This document shows positions 35,902-46,518 of a stretch of 64,000 nt of DNA, one piece after another (within the stretch, counting starts at the first letter, position 1; each line of letters begins with the position of its first letter). The notes under the pieces were generated by a model. It did not search any database. It saw nothing but the letters and a program-made list of their open reading frames with translations, and was not told the origin of the DNA. The stretch lies in NCBI GenBank assembly GCA_963969345.1, contig OZ017769.1, positions 8,559,725-8,623,724 on the forward strand, written 5' to 3'. The DNA is from Turbatrix aceti (taxonomy: Eukaryota; Nematoda; Chromadorea; Rhabditida; Panagrolaimidae). Made by a program: the position numbers and the translations under genes.

Positions 35902-36010
35902 GAGCAGTCAGTCGACAGACGGCTTGCCCGCTCGGCTGGGCTGGCTTGGGTCTCAAAAAGGGAGAAAAACCCTTGACAGTGGTTGTCCCTGGCAACTCCT
36001 GTGGGGTTAC

Positions 36011-36406
36011 AAAAATGTTCGACCCCTTCACTATTGGAATATTAAAGCAATCGGAACTTCAATACACAATTCGGGGGAGTGTCGTCGTCGAGTCGAGGAA
36101 GCACGGCGACGCGCACGAAGTTGCGGCAACAAGAAACGGGTGCCGCCGCCGATTGACCCTTCAATGAGTTGTTTGACCAGAAACAGAACAACTTCTTTGC
36201 CTTGCACATGATAGTCGTTCACTGCACACGATAGTTGTACTCAGGTACATCCCTGAAGGGTCAATCGGCGGCGGCACCCGTTTCTTGTTGCCGCAACTTC
36301 GTGCGCGTCGCCGTGCTTCCTCGACTCGACGACGACACTCGCCCGAATTGTGTATTGAAGTTCCGATTGCTTTAATATTCCAATAGTGAAGGGGTCGAAC
36401 ATTTTT
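36011..36406. repeat. Near-perfect foldback, 153-bp arms
   Basis: Arms 36011-36163 and 36254-36406 are reverse complements with a single visible mismatch, separated by 90 bases. Neither arm codes for a recognised protein. The arm is GC-richer than its surroundings. Such identity implies recent formation or ongoing gene conversion; it could be a foldback/MITE element or the source of a long double-stranded RNA. Confidence 0.9.
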
Positions 36407-39244
36407 CCAACCAAAAAAATGTTTTTAGAGTACCCTGAGTAGGAACAGAGGGGTGTGCTTGCGCGCACCTTTATAAGGAAAAACAGTTATCAGCAGCTAA
36501 CTTTAAAGTGCCAGGGGGGACTCCGGGCAAATGTTCCTCTCCCTTTTTGGCTAATGTAAGTTCTTTCTTTCCAAAGCCGCCTGCCCGCTGTGCAGGTGGT
36601 TGTGGTGGTGCCAACAATGTGCATGAAATTGGAATAATTTTCTCTTCTCCTCTTCTATTTTTTCTCTGATGCGCCAAAAAAATATTTATTGAATTTCCGT
36701 AAAAGTTATGTAAAAATGAAATGAACTTTTCCCGCCTAATTTGTTGTCTACACGAATCAACCAACCGACTGACTGAATGGCTGACTTTTGTGTAAGTCAG
36801 AGTAATCCACCTACCCCAGCCTCCCTCCAGGCCAATTTTAGGCGGCATAATATACCCCGGGTGTCTTTGTCGTGCTCGCTCCAGGCGCACAAAAGAAAAG
36901 GAGAGGATACATAGATGGATGGCGGAAAAAGAGGAAAACGTATATTACATAATAGAACCATGATAAATATAAAAAGTCATAAAAGCAAGGTCACACGGAG
37001 GGGGGGGCAAGTCGGTAGTCAGTCGTCAGTCAGCAAAGACGACGACGACCACGGACGACGACGGCGGCGTTGGTGGTGGTGGTGGCGGGCAAGAGCACAA
37101 AAAAATGGAAGAAGAAGAAGACAACCCAAAAAGCCCCACGTCAAAAAGAGGAGGACCGGACCACGCAGACTTCACTTCGTCGCCGGAGATGACACCAGTG
37201 ACTCGCATCGCAGAGGGGCAGGAATCATGCATACATATTACATGCGAATTTTATTTTTGACCGTCCCTGCAACGACCACGACAACAACGTTCTGCTGATG
37301 AATGCCTGTCCTGTCCTCTGTGCCGGAGGTTGACAACCTCACAAAATTGCTAGCTAGGCCTCCTTCAACGCGCGCGCGCGGATGGATGATGAGGGAGGAA
37401 GGAGGGCACGTTCAAAACGAAACTATCCCCTACGCGGCAACCACCAACTTGGGACCAACTCAACCTATGATTAGCATCTCGCGTCTCTTTTCCTTTCCCC
37501 GTCCACGTCCAGGGTCCTTCGACGGCACCGTCGGGGTCGCCATAGCGTAGAATTATTTTTAAACACGAATACGAACACGGGAAGGGAAGCAGACGCCCAG
37601 TCACCCGAAAAGAGCGCAAACGCGCACGTAGGAGATTCGGCACAATTGCCACGTAGAAAGAACACCACGTCGTAACCAGAAAAGACACATAAATATCCCT
37701 TCCCAAGGCAAAACTTGCAAGACACCAAAAATTGTTATTATAACAAAAAAATTGGATTCTAAGAGTGCAGAAAAAACGGAAATAAACAATGCCGTCTGCA
37801 GAAGAAGCAAAACCAGCCTGATCGATGTGCACTCACTCAAGTCGATTACGATCAGACATCATCTGGTTTCACCTATCAGACCGTTTCATCGGAGACAAAC
37901 GTCAATCTGCGTTCGTTGTCTTCGTTGGTTGGGAAAAGCCAAGACAGAAACACAATTGTCTGAATTTCGTGCCTTCAAAGTCAGACAAATAAATAAATAA
38001 ATAAATACATATTCGACTGTCCTATGTATTTGTTTATAGTTCGCCAAGAAACGACAGGGGACAGTCCTTATCCATCGTATACCAACCGCAACTGCCTGAC
38101 ACGGCACTCCTCAGAAGAAAACATTAATGCAAAAAAAGAATCTTCGCAACTAAAAAGTTTATAATACTAAATACTATTTATGCAATGATGTACATATGCA
38201 TACATCTATGGTCAACACATCCAGCACATTAATGGGCAGGGCAGATACATATAATGCATCTATGCAGATCCTACCACATCCTCCTCCCCCTCCTCCTACC
38301 GGATTTGGTGTCTTATCTACAAACTATTTAGCACGGCAGATGTCTTCACGCTTAAGACGAAATCCAAATCCGGCAGGCTCCGAATGTCACATCCGTATAA
38401 ACCGTTCGCAACCTCAAAAAAAACTAAACTAACTAATCTGGAGGGATAAAAGAGAGGGATCGGATCATGCGTGTGAAAGCAAAGCAAAAAAATATTTAGT
38501 TTGAATTGACGCTTCGGGCGGCAATTCGAACTCAATTCTATGATACGTCAGAATCGGTCATCGACAATTTATCCACATTTCAAACTGATACCCGAGTTCG
38601 TTCGCGTCCGTCTAACAAACGCAACAACCAACAACTACCGCCCAGACCAGACCACCACTTTGGGTGGAAAATGGATCGCTAAGCATTCCATTCCGTCAGT
38701 CGTAGCCGTCAAAAGAACTGTTATAATCCATTATACTACCTCAATATTTACACATGTCATCGAAAAAGGAAAAGAAAACATTATATCCCATTCCAAAAAC
38801 CACCCAAAAAAAATTTTTATGTACCTGTGAGGTATGTAGGTAGAATTACTCGCATATTAGTCGGATAAGACGAGAAAAAGAGACCGTAACCGTAACAAGT
38901 GCACACGTCTGTTGTCCCAAACAATAGAAAAAAAAGGAGATGAGTCCGACGCATGTCTAGAGATGGTCAGCAGCGTGGGCAACGAACGAACGCAACATTG
39001 AATATTAGTTTCGCCCGACGGTGACGAGGTCATCGCGTTAATCATCCAGACGACCAGCGGTATGGGGCTCATCAGAAAAAAAAGATAGAAGGCGTGGAAC
39101 AAACAGACACAAACCCCATCAAGTGAAAAAAGTGAACGTAAATGCACGCATGCGCCAGATAAAAAAGTCAGTAGACGTCGAAATAAAAATTTCGGCGAGT
39201 CAGCAAACTTTTTTACCTGACCGCGCATGCAGGGCCGCCTAGAC

Positions 39245-39300
39245 AAATTGCGTTAAACAACTTCTGGATCGACCTCTCCAGAAGTTGTGTAATGCAATTT
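39245..39300. repeat. Hairpin, 24-bp stem with 8-base loop
   Basis: AAATTGCGTTAAACAACTTC (and next bases to 39268) pairs with 39277-39300, with two mismatched positions. Size is in the range of a microRNA precursor, but a palindromic element fragment is equally possible. Confidence 0.6.
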
Positions 39301-39316
39301 CCACGTTCGTGCAGAC

Positions 39317-39413
39317 GTGGACTGAATTAGGGGGCAAAAATGGTAGCACGCATGCACTTTTCTTGTACCTAGAGGCATACGTCCTACCATTTTTGCTCCC
39401 TAATTCAGTCCAC
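39317..39413. repeat. Hairpin, 30-bp stem with 37-base loop
   Basis: Arm 39317-39346 (starting GTGGACTGAATTAGGGGGCA) pairs with 39384-39413 over 30 positions, with one G-U pair and no mismatch. It lies 16 bases from the preceding hairpin. Nearly perfect pairing over 30 bp is unusual for animal microRNA and suggests a short inverted-repeat element or small-RNA source. Confidence 0.7.
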
Positions 39414-41130
39414 GGACCCGGGACCTTCTCCGCCAGGTTGCAACACTTTTTGACATCCAGTTATCCGCCTAGCCCCTCTCGACACCTCGCGACAGTCCCT
39501 CTACCTGCCTCCTCGCCCAGCCAAGCCAAGAGTGTGCGAGCATACACAATACAAAAGGCAACCGACACACTCCTCACTCTCAAGTTTTCAAGTCCTGACA
39601 ATACTACTTCTTGATCGAGAAGTATGGTAGTTGACAAAAAACCCTCATCATCATCGCCGACACCCCTCTTACATCAGATGTTGCTTGAGAACATCAGGTG
39701 TTGCACGGCTGGCCCTTTTTTTTACGCAGTAACGTGTACTTTTTTGCAGGCCGGCTCAAACAAGGATAAAAACTGCAGGGCAACAACCAGTTCAAAAACC
39801 AAACCACTAAGGAAAAAAACTCAAGTCAAAGGTCTTTAAAAGTTAGAGTAAACGTGCGAACAACATACTTACAAGTTTAGAGGCTGGCTTCCTTCCAAGT
39901 GGTGGAAAAGTTGATGGTTGATGGCCATTGCTGTTCTAGGACCCTAAGAAAGAGGAAAGGGGAGGAAAAAAAAGTCATTCCCACCAAAAGTCAGCGAGAG
40001 AGTAAAAAAAGTTATTGAGCAACAAAAAAAATTGAAAAAAGTGGCAGATTCTCAAGGCAGGCGGCAAGGTCCGGTCCGGTCGCCAAAGGGCAAGAAAGGC
40101 TAGAGATGAGCCAACTTCTTGCGCTTACTGCCAAATTTTTTATGGTGAAGAAAAAAATTTGGGAGTTGCCGGATGCGTACGTATAATACATGCATCCTGG
40201 CTGGTCGCGGATATTTAACGAGTTCAAAGCCGAATTGAACCCAAACTATGAACTGAGGATCAAAATAAATATTTTTATACCTATTTATTTTGATCCCGGT
40301 CAGAATGGATCAAATCCGACACCATTCTTCCCATTCATTCAAAAAAAAGTTAAAAACACGCTACGGCGCGTTAATCGTCAAACATCTATCGTATCCACCC
40401 GGCGCCCCAAAAGACAGACCCCCTCTCCATCCGGGTCGATCGAACCGAACCCCCCAGCGTGAACAATGATTGCATTGCGCAGGGGCGGCTAAATACAGGA
40501 TTTAACGTCAAATGCCTCCAGGATATGTCACCCACCCCACCCAGACAACCGCGACCGCCAAGCAAAAGTGCATGACCTCAAATTCGACCGATGCAACCGC
40601 GCAAGTTCGTTTTACATCCTAATTGCGTAAGCCCTCCCCTCCGGCCTCGCGTAACGAAAAATCTCCTCAAAATTTGTCAAACACTTTTTCTGGTACTATG
40701 TACGCAGTTACAATTTTCCGATCCGTACGGAAAATTGAGGAACGGAGAGGACAGACAAGGCAAGTACCATGCGTGTCACCCCAGAGCAGGCAGCTTCGAG
40801 TTTGATTCGATTCATCTGCACTGCGGGATGGATGCATTTTGAGGAGGAGGGGAAAACAGATGGGATGAGACGGCGTGCGTGAGGTGAGGCAAAGGTGAGT
40901 TCGAGCAAGCTGGATCACGCATGACACACACACACACAGATAGGCAGGGCAGAGAAGATGGATGGATGGATGGACCATGCGTGATGCATGTGTCGCAAAA
41001 ATTTGAGGCGACGATTGGTAATATGTATTTAGAATGAAGCGTAAATAATAAAATATATAAAACAACCGAGGTGCGACATGAAATTTGGGGGAAGGAGGGG
41101 TTTAGGTTGAATCAAGCGTGCAAAGGGGGC

Positions 41131-41442
41131 GATAAAAGTTTTGCAGAGAGACTCATGCAGTAACTTTGGGTTCGGAATTGGGAAGGGATATTTTTAGAAT
41201 TTTCGGGTTTGAGTAAATGAATGAAAATAAAAATAAAACTATGTAAAATATCAAATTTTGATTTAGACTATTATATTAATTAAATTATACAAATTAATAA
41301 AAAAAATTTTTCATGTTCCGAAGCCAAAATTTTACACAGTTTGATTTTTATTTTCTGGCCATTTGAATTTTTATTAATTTACTCAAACCCGAAAATTCTG
41401 ATAACCCGTCCGGAATCCGAACCTGAAGTTACTGCATGAGTT
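41131..41442. repeat. Imperfect inverted repeat
   Basis: Sequence at 41131-41218 (GCGATAAAA, ACTCATGCAGTAACTT, GGTTCGGA, AGAATTTTCGGGTTTGAG, TAAAT) reappears inverted at 41378-41460 in the same block order. The spacer of about 160 bases is AT-rich. It resembles a decayed foldback element and shares the GGGTT-CGAA motif seen at 5139-5460. Confidence 0.65.
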
Positions 41443-43386
41443 CCCCTGTTTTATCGCACTTGCAAATAAATTTTTTTTTAGTTTTCGGTTTTGGTTCGGG
41501 TAACCTTTTTTTGGTCTGGGGTACCCGACAACACTAAATTCGTGAAAATTTAACCAAGCCTGACACAAATCAAACCACGATAGCGTTCACCGTGCCATCG
41601 GCGGTGACTCAGAGACACTCACTCGGGCAGGACAAAGATCTTTTTCAAACAACCAGAGTCATACGACCTCACATCACATCAGATTGGGGGAAAACCAAGC
41701 ATAAAATCATAAAACAAAGCACTTACGAACAAAAATAAATATGTATGAGTTTTGACAAATAAAATCAAATAAAAGACACATAAAAGTCGTAAAAATCGAG
41801 TTAGACTAAAAATACAAAAAAATCTAAATGACACGTTGTGAATAAATACAAACAAACATCGCGAACAAAATGTTATATTTACGATAATTACAGTTTAAAA
41901 GAACCATATAAACCAAAAAAAGAGGACAAATCGCTGACTTGAAAGGCAATTTTGCAAAAAAAAAAGATTTTAGATAAAACAAAAAACAGGAAGTGCAGCC
42001 GGGTGAATCCCAATAAACAGGACCTTTAGGCCATCACGCATGGTTTGGTCTAACGAGCATAATAATACCATCAAAAGTGAACAACTGACAGAAGGCCGCC
42101 GCCCAGGCATTTCAGGGAGGAAAAAAGTCGAGGCTATAAAAATAAAATATGGGAAACCATAAAATAAAACAAGGTAAGTAAGCATTTGAAAGAAAAAAGA
42201 GAGAAAGTTGATGTTACGTCAAAGGCATCTAAAAAAAGCAAAAAACAAATGATTACAAAAAATGGCAAAAAAGCAGGGAATCTCATGGGATTTGCCAAAT
42301 CGGATATCGCGGGCGCGCAAAATGACAAAACAAAGTACGCAAAAGCGATAAAAATTAACCCGACAACAACTCACGTCGACGGAGCGCAGGAGAAACAGAT
42401 TTTGGACAAAAATGCAAGACGGGTGCTACACGTGATAGGCATCAAAGTGGCTAGAAGCACTGCACAGTTTACAACGGCATTTCTAGCTTCGAAGATTCTG
42501 AACATGCACGCCAAGCTCCAAAACGACAGTTTATAAAACCACACCACCAGTGCCAATCTGTAACACGCGGAAGAATCCCCAAATCCTTGGCATCTAAAAA
42601 ATTCATCTCGTAAGCGGTTTGCCCGCGTTTTTAAGAAAAAGTGCATAAAACCCTCAAAAAACGTTATCCAAGCCGTCAAACCGTGAGATCCCAAAAACTA
42701 GCACCCAAATTGAAAAACTCAACAGAGAAAACACGCAAAATTAACGTCGCGAGGATAAATGAAAATAGATCCTGCGCGATTGACAGAGCGAAAAAAAAAC
42801 TAAAACAATGCCGTGCCAAAAAAAATGCAAAAGAATGCGCGCAATAAAAAAAAAGAGGGGACACTTTGTTATTATACTCCCGCGAAGTGTCCTCTGCTTC
42901 CGTTTTTTTTTGCTTTTCAACGCGCTCTAAAATTGAAACGAGTTACATTCAACAGGATCTCGAAGTGAAATATATTTGCGAACGCGAAAACGTAACTACG
43001 GAATTACGGTCGTTATCATCGTAACTACATATACTGATGCGTTTTTTTAGCTTCTGCGGTTTTTTTTACAATTTTGACTATTTCAAACGTTGAAAATTTG
43101 TAAAGAGCGCTATTTTTGTTTTTCCAATTGTTTGAGTGAAAAATTCGAACGTACAATTATAAATACAGAATGACGAGTTATCATTATTGTAACAAATTTT
43201 ACGTTCGTTTTAACTTTCGCCAGGTTTTTTTTATCTTTTCGGTTGTTTCCAACGTTGAAAATTCCCCACCATCATTTTTTTTCAGTTTCCCCCCCCCTCT
43301 TTTGCCAGAAACCAATTCGAGCTGGTCACATTTACCCGGCAAATAATTAACAATCAAACAATAAAAAAAACAGATCCAAATCCCAA

Positions 43387-46140
43387 TCACGTCGTCTCAG
43401 CATCGTCAGCCTGGAGGACAGAAGTACTGTACGCGTGGTCCCAGTAGTGGCTGACGCCGTGTTTGTCCAGCATCTCGCGTATCAGCTTGGGCGAAGCAAT
43501 GACGTGAACCCGGACATCCGAGAAGGCCCGCGCCTTGACGATGCCCTCCCAGACGATTTGGCACTCGTTCATGACCTTCGGAGCGTCGTCTTCCTCTTGA
43601 TCCTCATCGGCTAGGGATTTTTTGTTGTACCGGCCATCGATGACTTCTTCGGACCACTTGATGCGGTTCAGCATGAGGTTTTTGTAGAATTTCTGTTGTT
43701 TTGGACCTAAAAATGATTTTTGGGTTTTTTTGTGGGGTAAGACCGACATTTTTTTTCAAAAAAAGGCGACAATCAGAAAAAGATGTGACTTTTTTTGGAA
43801 AAAATGTATCCTTTTTGGGTAAAATTCACCAATTTTGAGTATTCGTGTTAAAAATTTTTTCTGGGTCACTTTTTTGTTTGAACACTGTTTTTAACTCACC
43901 TCCTTCGACAACGACCAGGTTGATGTCGTTGTACATGATGATGACCCCCGTCATGCCGAGTTGCTTGGCGTTGGTCTCGATTTTGAACTTTTTGCACGGG
44001 TTAGCGAGGCTTTTTACGCGATAAATTGCGACGTGAACCGACAAACTCGTATCCTCAGCGATTTTGCGCTTTTTCTTGTCCGATTTCTCAGCTTCCGTCA
44101 GTTTTCGTTCTGCGTTGGCTTTCTAAAGCACGAATTTCATTCAAATGATATTTTGTTGTTCAAATAAACTTACCAGATGCTTTTTGAGGCGATTAGCCAT
44201 CTGCTCGCGGACATGGGCCTCCATCTTGGTCGGGTCCTGGATGGCGTCGTTTCCTAGGACCCTCATCAGGTTGCTCAGCTTGACCTTCGGCTCGGGGGGT
44301 GGCTCCAGTCCAAGGCGCACCTTTTCCATGTGCTCCTTCTGGAGCTCACGTCGGTTTTGCCGCCTCAGCTTTTTGCATTCCTTCTTCGTGAGGAATACCT
44401 TGAGCGACGGCGGCACGACCGGCTCGTTGGGGGGCTTGAGTTGGATGGGATGCTCGATGAGGCGACTGATCGTTGCGGGATACCGCTCCTCGGGGGCCAG
44501 GTCAGTCGAGGGCTGCGCATCGTAGCTGAAAAACACGGGGAATCCGGTTTAGAAATGCTCACTTCAGAAACAGGGGGTTTCCGGTGCGTTGGTTTCTGAT
44601 GGGGCGCCAGATTAGAGTATGTATAAAAAATCAAAAAATGAGCCTGTTTGATCAATTTCTGAGCCGCACGCATACGTCAAAAAACGCGGACAGCAAGGTA
44701 GAGCCTTTTTTTCCCATTTTTGCACAAAAGACAAAAATGGAAATTGTACAAAAATAACAAAAACCATTTTTTTTGTTATTTTCGCGCCTAATAAATATTT
44801 GAGCCACGGATCAGAGATAGCTCAGGTAAAACTAAAAAAGCTCCGGAAAAAAGTAGTAAACGTTTCTCATCGACTGATACCGATAAGAGGTCATATCAGT
44901 CGTATTTGACGATTTTTAGGTCAAAAACTGATAAATCGCTGCGAGACCAGACAACTTTTGTCTGGTGCTTCCGGAGAAGAGGGGCACAGTTATCATCAAA
45001 AATCTAGCAGTAAAAGACCCAAACTAAACAAATAAAACTTTTAACCCTAACCGCGTCAAAAAAACAGTTTTTCCCCGTCGACCGGTCGATTTTTGAGAAA
45101 AAAAAGTGAAAAAGTAATATTTACCCACCTCTTGGCCTGTAGCAAGTGTTCATCCCACCACTCGATCTGTGGGATGTAGTGAGCACTGCCCTGGTCGACA
45201 TCAGGGGTGACGAGGGCGAGCTTGACGGCTGTCGAGATGCCAGTCTGCTTGGCGACGGTCTCGATCTCGCTCTGAAGCAGGTGGAGGCGGGCCGTGTTTC
45301 GCTGGATATTAGCCTGCTTCTGGAATTCTCCAGGCGTGACAAACTTGAATCCAGTTCGCCGAGAGCGGCCTGCAGGTCTCGCGCCCAGGCGGGGATCGAG
45401 AACGCCTTCGTCTTCGATTTCCGCTGGCTCGAGTGTCGTCGACGATGGCTGGCTTTCCGGCGTCGGTTGAACTGTTTTTGAAGAGTCTGGCTCGCTTTTC
45501 GATGGCGCAGGCGGCGTAGGAGCGACCACGGGAGCTGTTTTACCGATCAGACTGCTAAAGCGGGCTCCAATGTCTTTTTTGAGATCCGTAGCGCGCTGGG
45601 AGATGAGAAAATCGGCGTAGGCGGTGGCTTCGAGTGGATTCAGGCTCTTTTGGGAGGTTTTTGGCTCCGGAACAGGTGGAACAGGGACTCCCGACTTGAA
45701 AAGCTTGTTCCTCATCTCCATAATCCGAGCCTGGCCCTGCTGGAGCGCGAGCTGTGCCTGGAGTTGCTGCTGAGCGGCGATTTTCTCCTGTTCAGTGAGT
45801 TCCCGCTTGATTCCTCCATCCTGAGCAGGGCTAGACGACCTCGATTTTGTCTTTGATCGCTGCTCCTGCTTTCTGTCATCGTGTATTCTTGACCGGTCAC
45901 GACGGCTGCAAAAAAAACAGTATAAAAATTGATTTCCAAGGGAAACAAGAAAAAAACTAAAACATACCTGGTTCGTTCGTGTTCACGATCACCGCGACGC
46001 CTTTCACGTTCACGTTCACGGCTGTGGGATCGAGATCGACTTCGACGCCTTCTATCCCGCTTGGCATCGCTCTTGCCGTTGCGGTCGTCGTCGCGATGGC
46101 GTCGACGCCGGCTGCTTTCATGGCCCGGAGAACTTACCAT
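43387..46140 (-). CDS. PRPF3: U4/U6 small nuclear ribonucleoprotein Prp3
   Basis: Core protein of the U4/U6 and U4/U6.U5 snRNPs, binding U4/U6 duplex in the spliceosome. Five - strand exons: 46140-45968, 45905-45129, 44525-44174, 44122-43900 and 43706-43387, joined in frame, give 614 residues (human 683). The N-terminus is an Arg/Ser/Glu/Asp-rich RS-like region in place of the PWI domain of vertebrates. The central PRP3 domain includes [44 protein letters not shown] and [16 protein letters not shown]. The C-terminal ferredoxin-like domain contains [45 protein letters not shown] and HYWDHA. The ATG is preceded by TATTTTTAG plus one base, a plausible SL trans-splice site, and is followed by GTAAGT. 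It shares a short divergent promoter with TAF4. Confidence 0.95.
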
Positions 46141-46518
46141 CCTAAAAATACTAAAATATTAGTCCACCGTCCTCGTTGCGCCTTAAACCATGAATACAAC
46201 GCGTGAAAAGCAATGCAAAGAAACCCGACTTTATATCCGTAAAGAAAAAGAAAGCAAAGAGGAGATAAAACAAGCAGGAGAACCGGTAAAAGCTCATACT
46301 TTCGACAAATCCGACGAAAAACAAGAAAAAGTACGAAGAAAGCGCAAAAAAAGGAGTTTGCATGCTCTCACCACGAATTGCGCACGCCTATTGGTTGTTG
46401 GTCAATCTCCTTTCTTTGCATCTTCTCTTGAGTGTGAAATTTCGTGCTAACGTTTCTTTTTTTTATCGTAGGATATCGTTCATCCCTTTATTGTTTCTTC
46501 TTTCCAGTTTGCTTTGTC
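46141..46518. promoter_or_regulatory. Shared divergent promoter of PRPF3 and TAF4
   Basis: Only 378 bases separate the two start codons on opposite strands. On the - side two acceptor-like sites, TATTTTAG and TATTTTTAG, precede the PRPF3 ATG. On the + side CTTCTTTCCAG at about 46507 precedes the TAF4 ATG by 11 bases. Both look like SL acceptors, leaving at most about 350 bases for promoter function. Confidence 0.6.

Larger units (their letters stand above)
33275..43386. other. 10-kb gene-poor region upstream of MEC-8
   Basis: No exon with family similarity is seen, though the first MEC-8 exon and its promoter must lie here or beyond. It contains several inverted repeats (listed separately), AAAT repeats at 37987-38006, AC repeats at 40924-40938 and GGAT repeats at 40958-40974. 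Lys-rich frames at 42186-42536 and 42641-42847 sit in A-rich DNA and are not convincing genes. Confidence 0.5.

Noticed and set aside
42186..42847. Two Lys-rich open frames on the + strand (42186-42536, 42641-42847)
   Set aside because: They lie in A-rich DNA where Lys/Asn codons arise by composition; no start context, splice sites or family similarity were seen.
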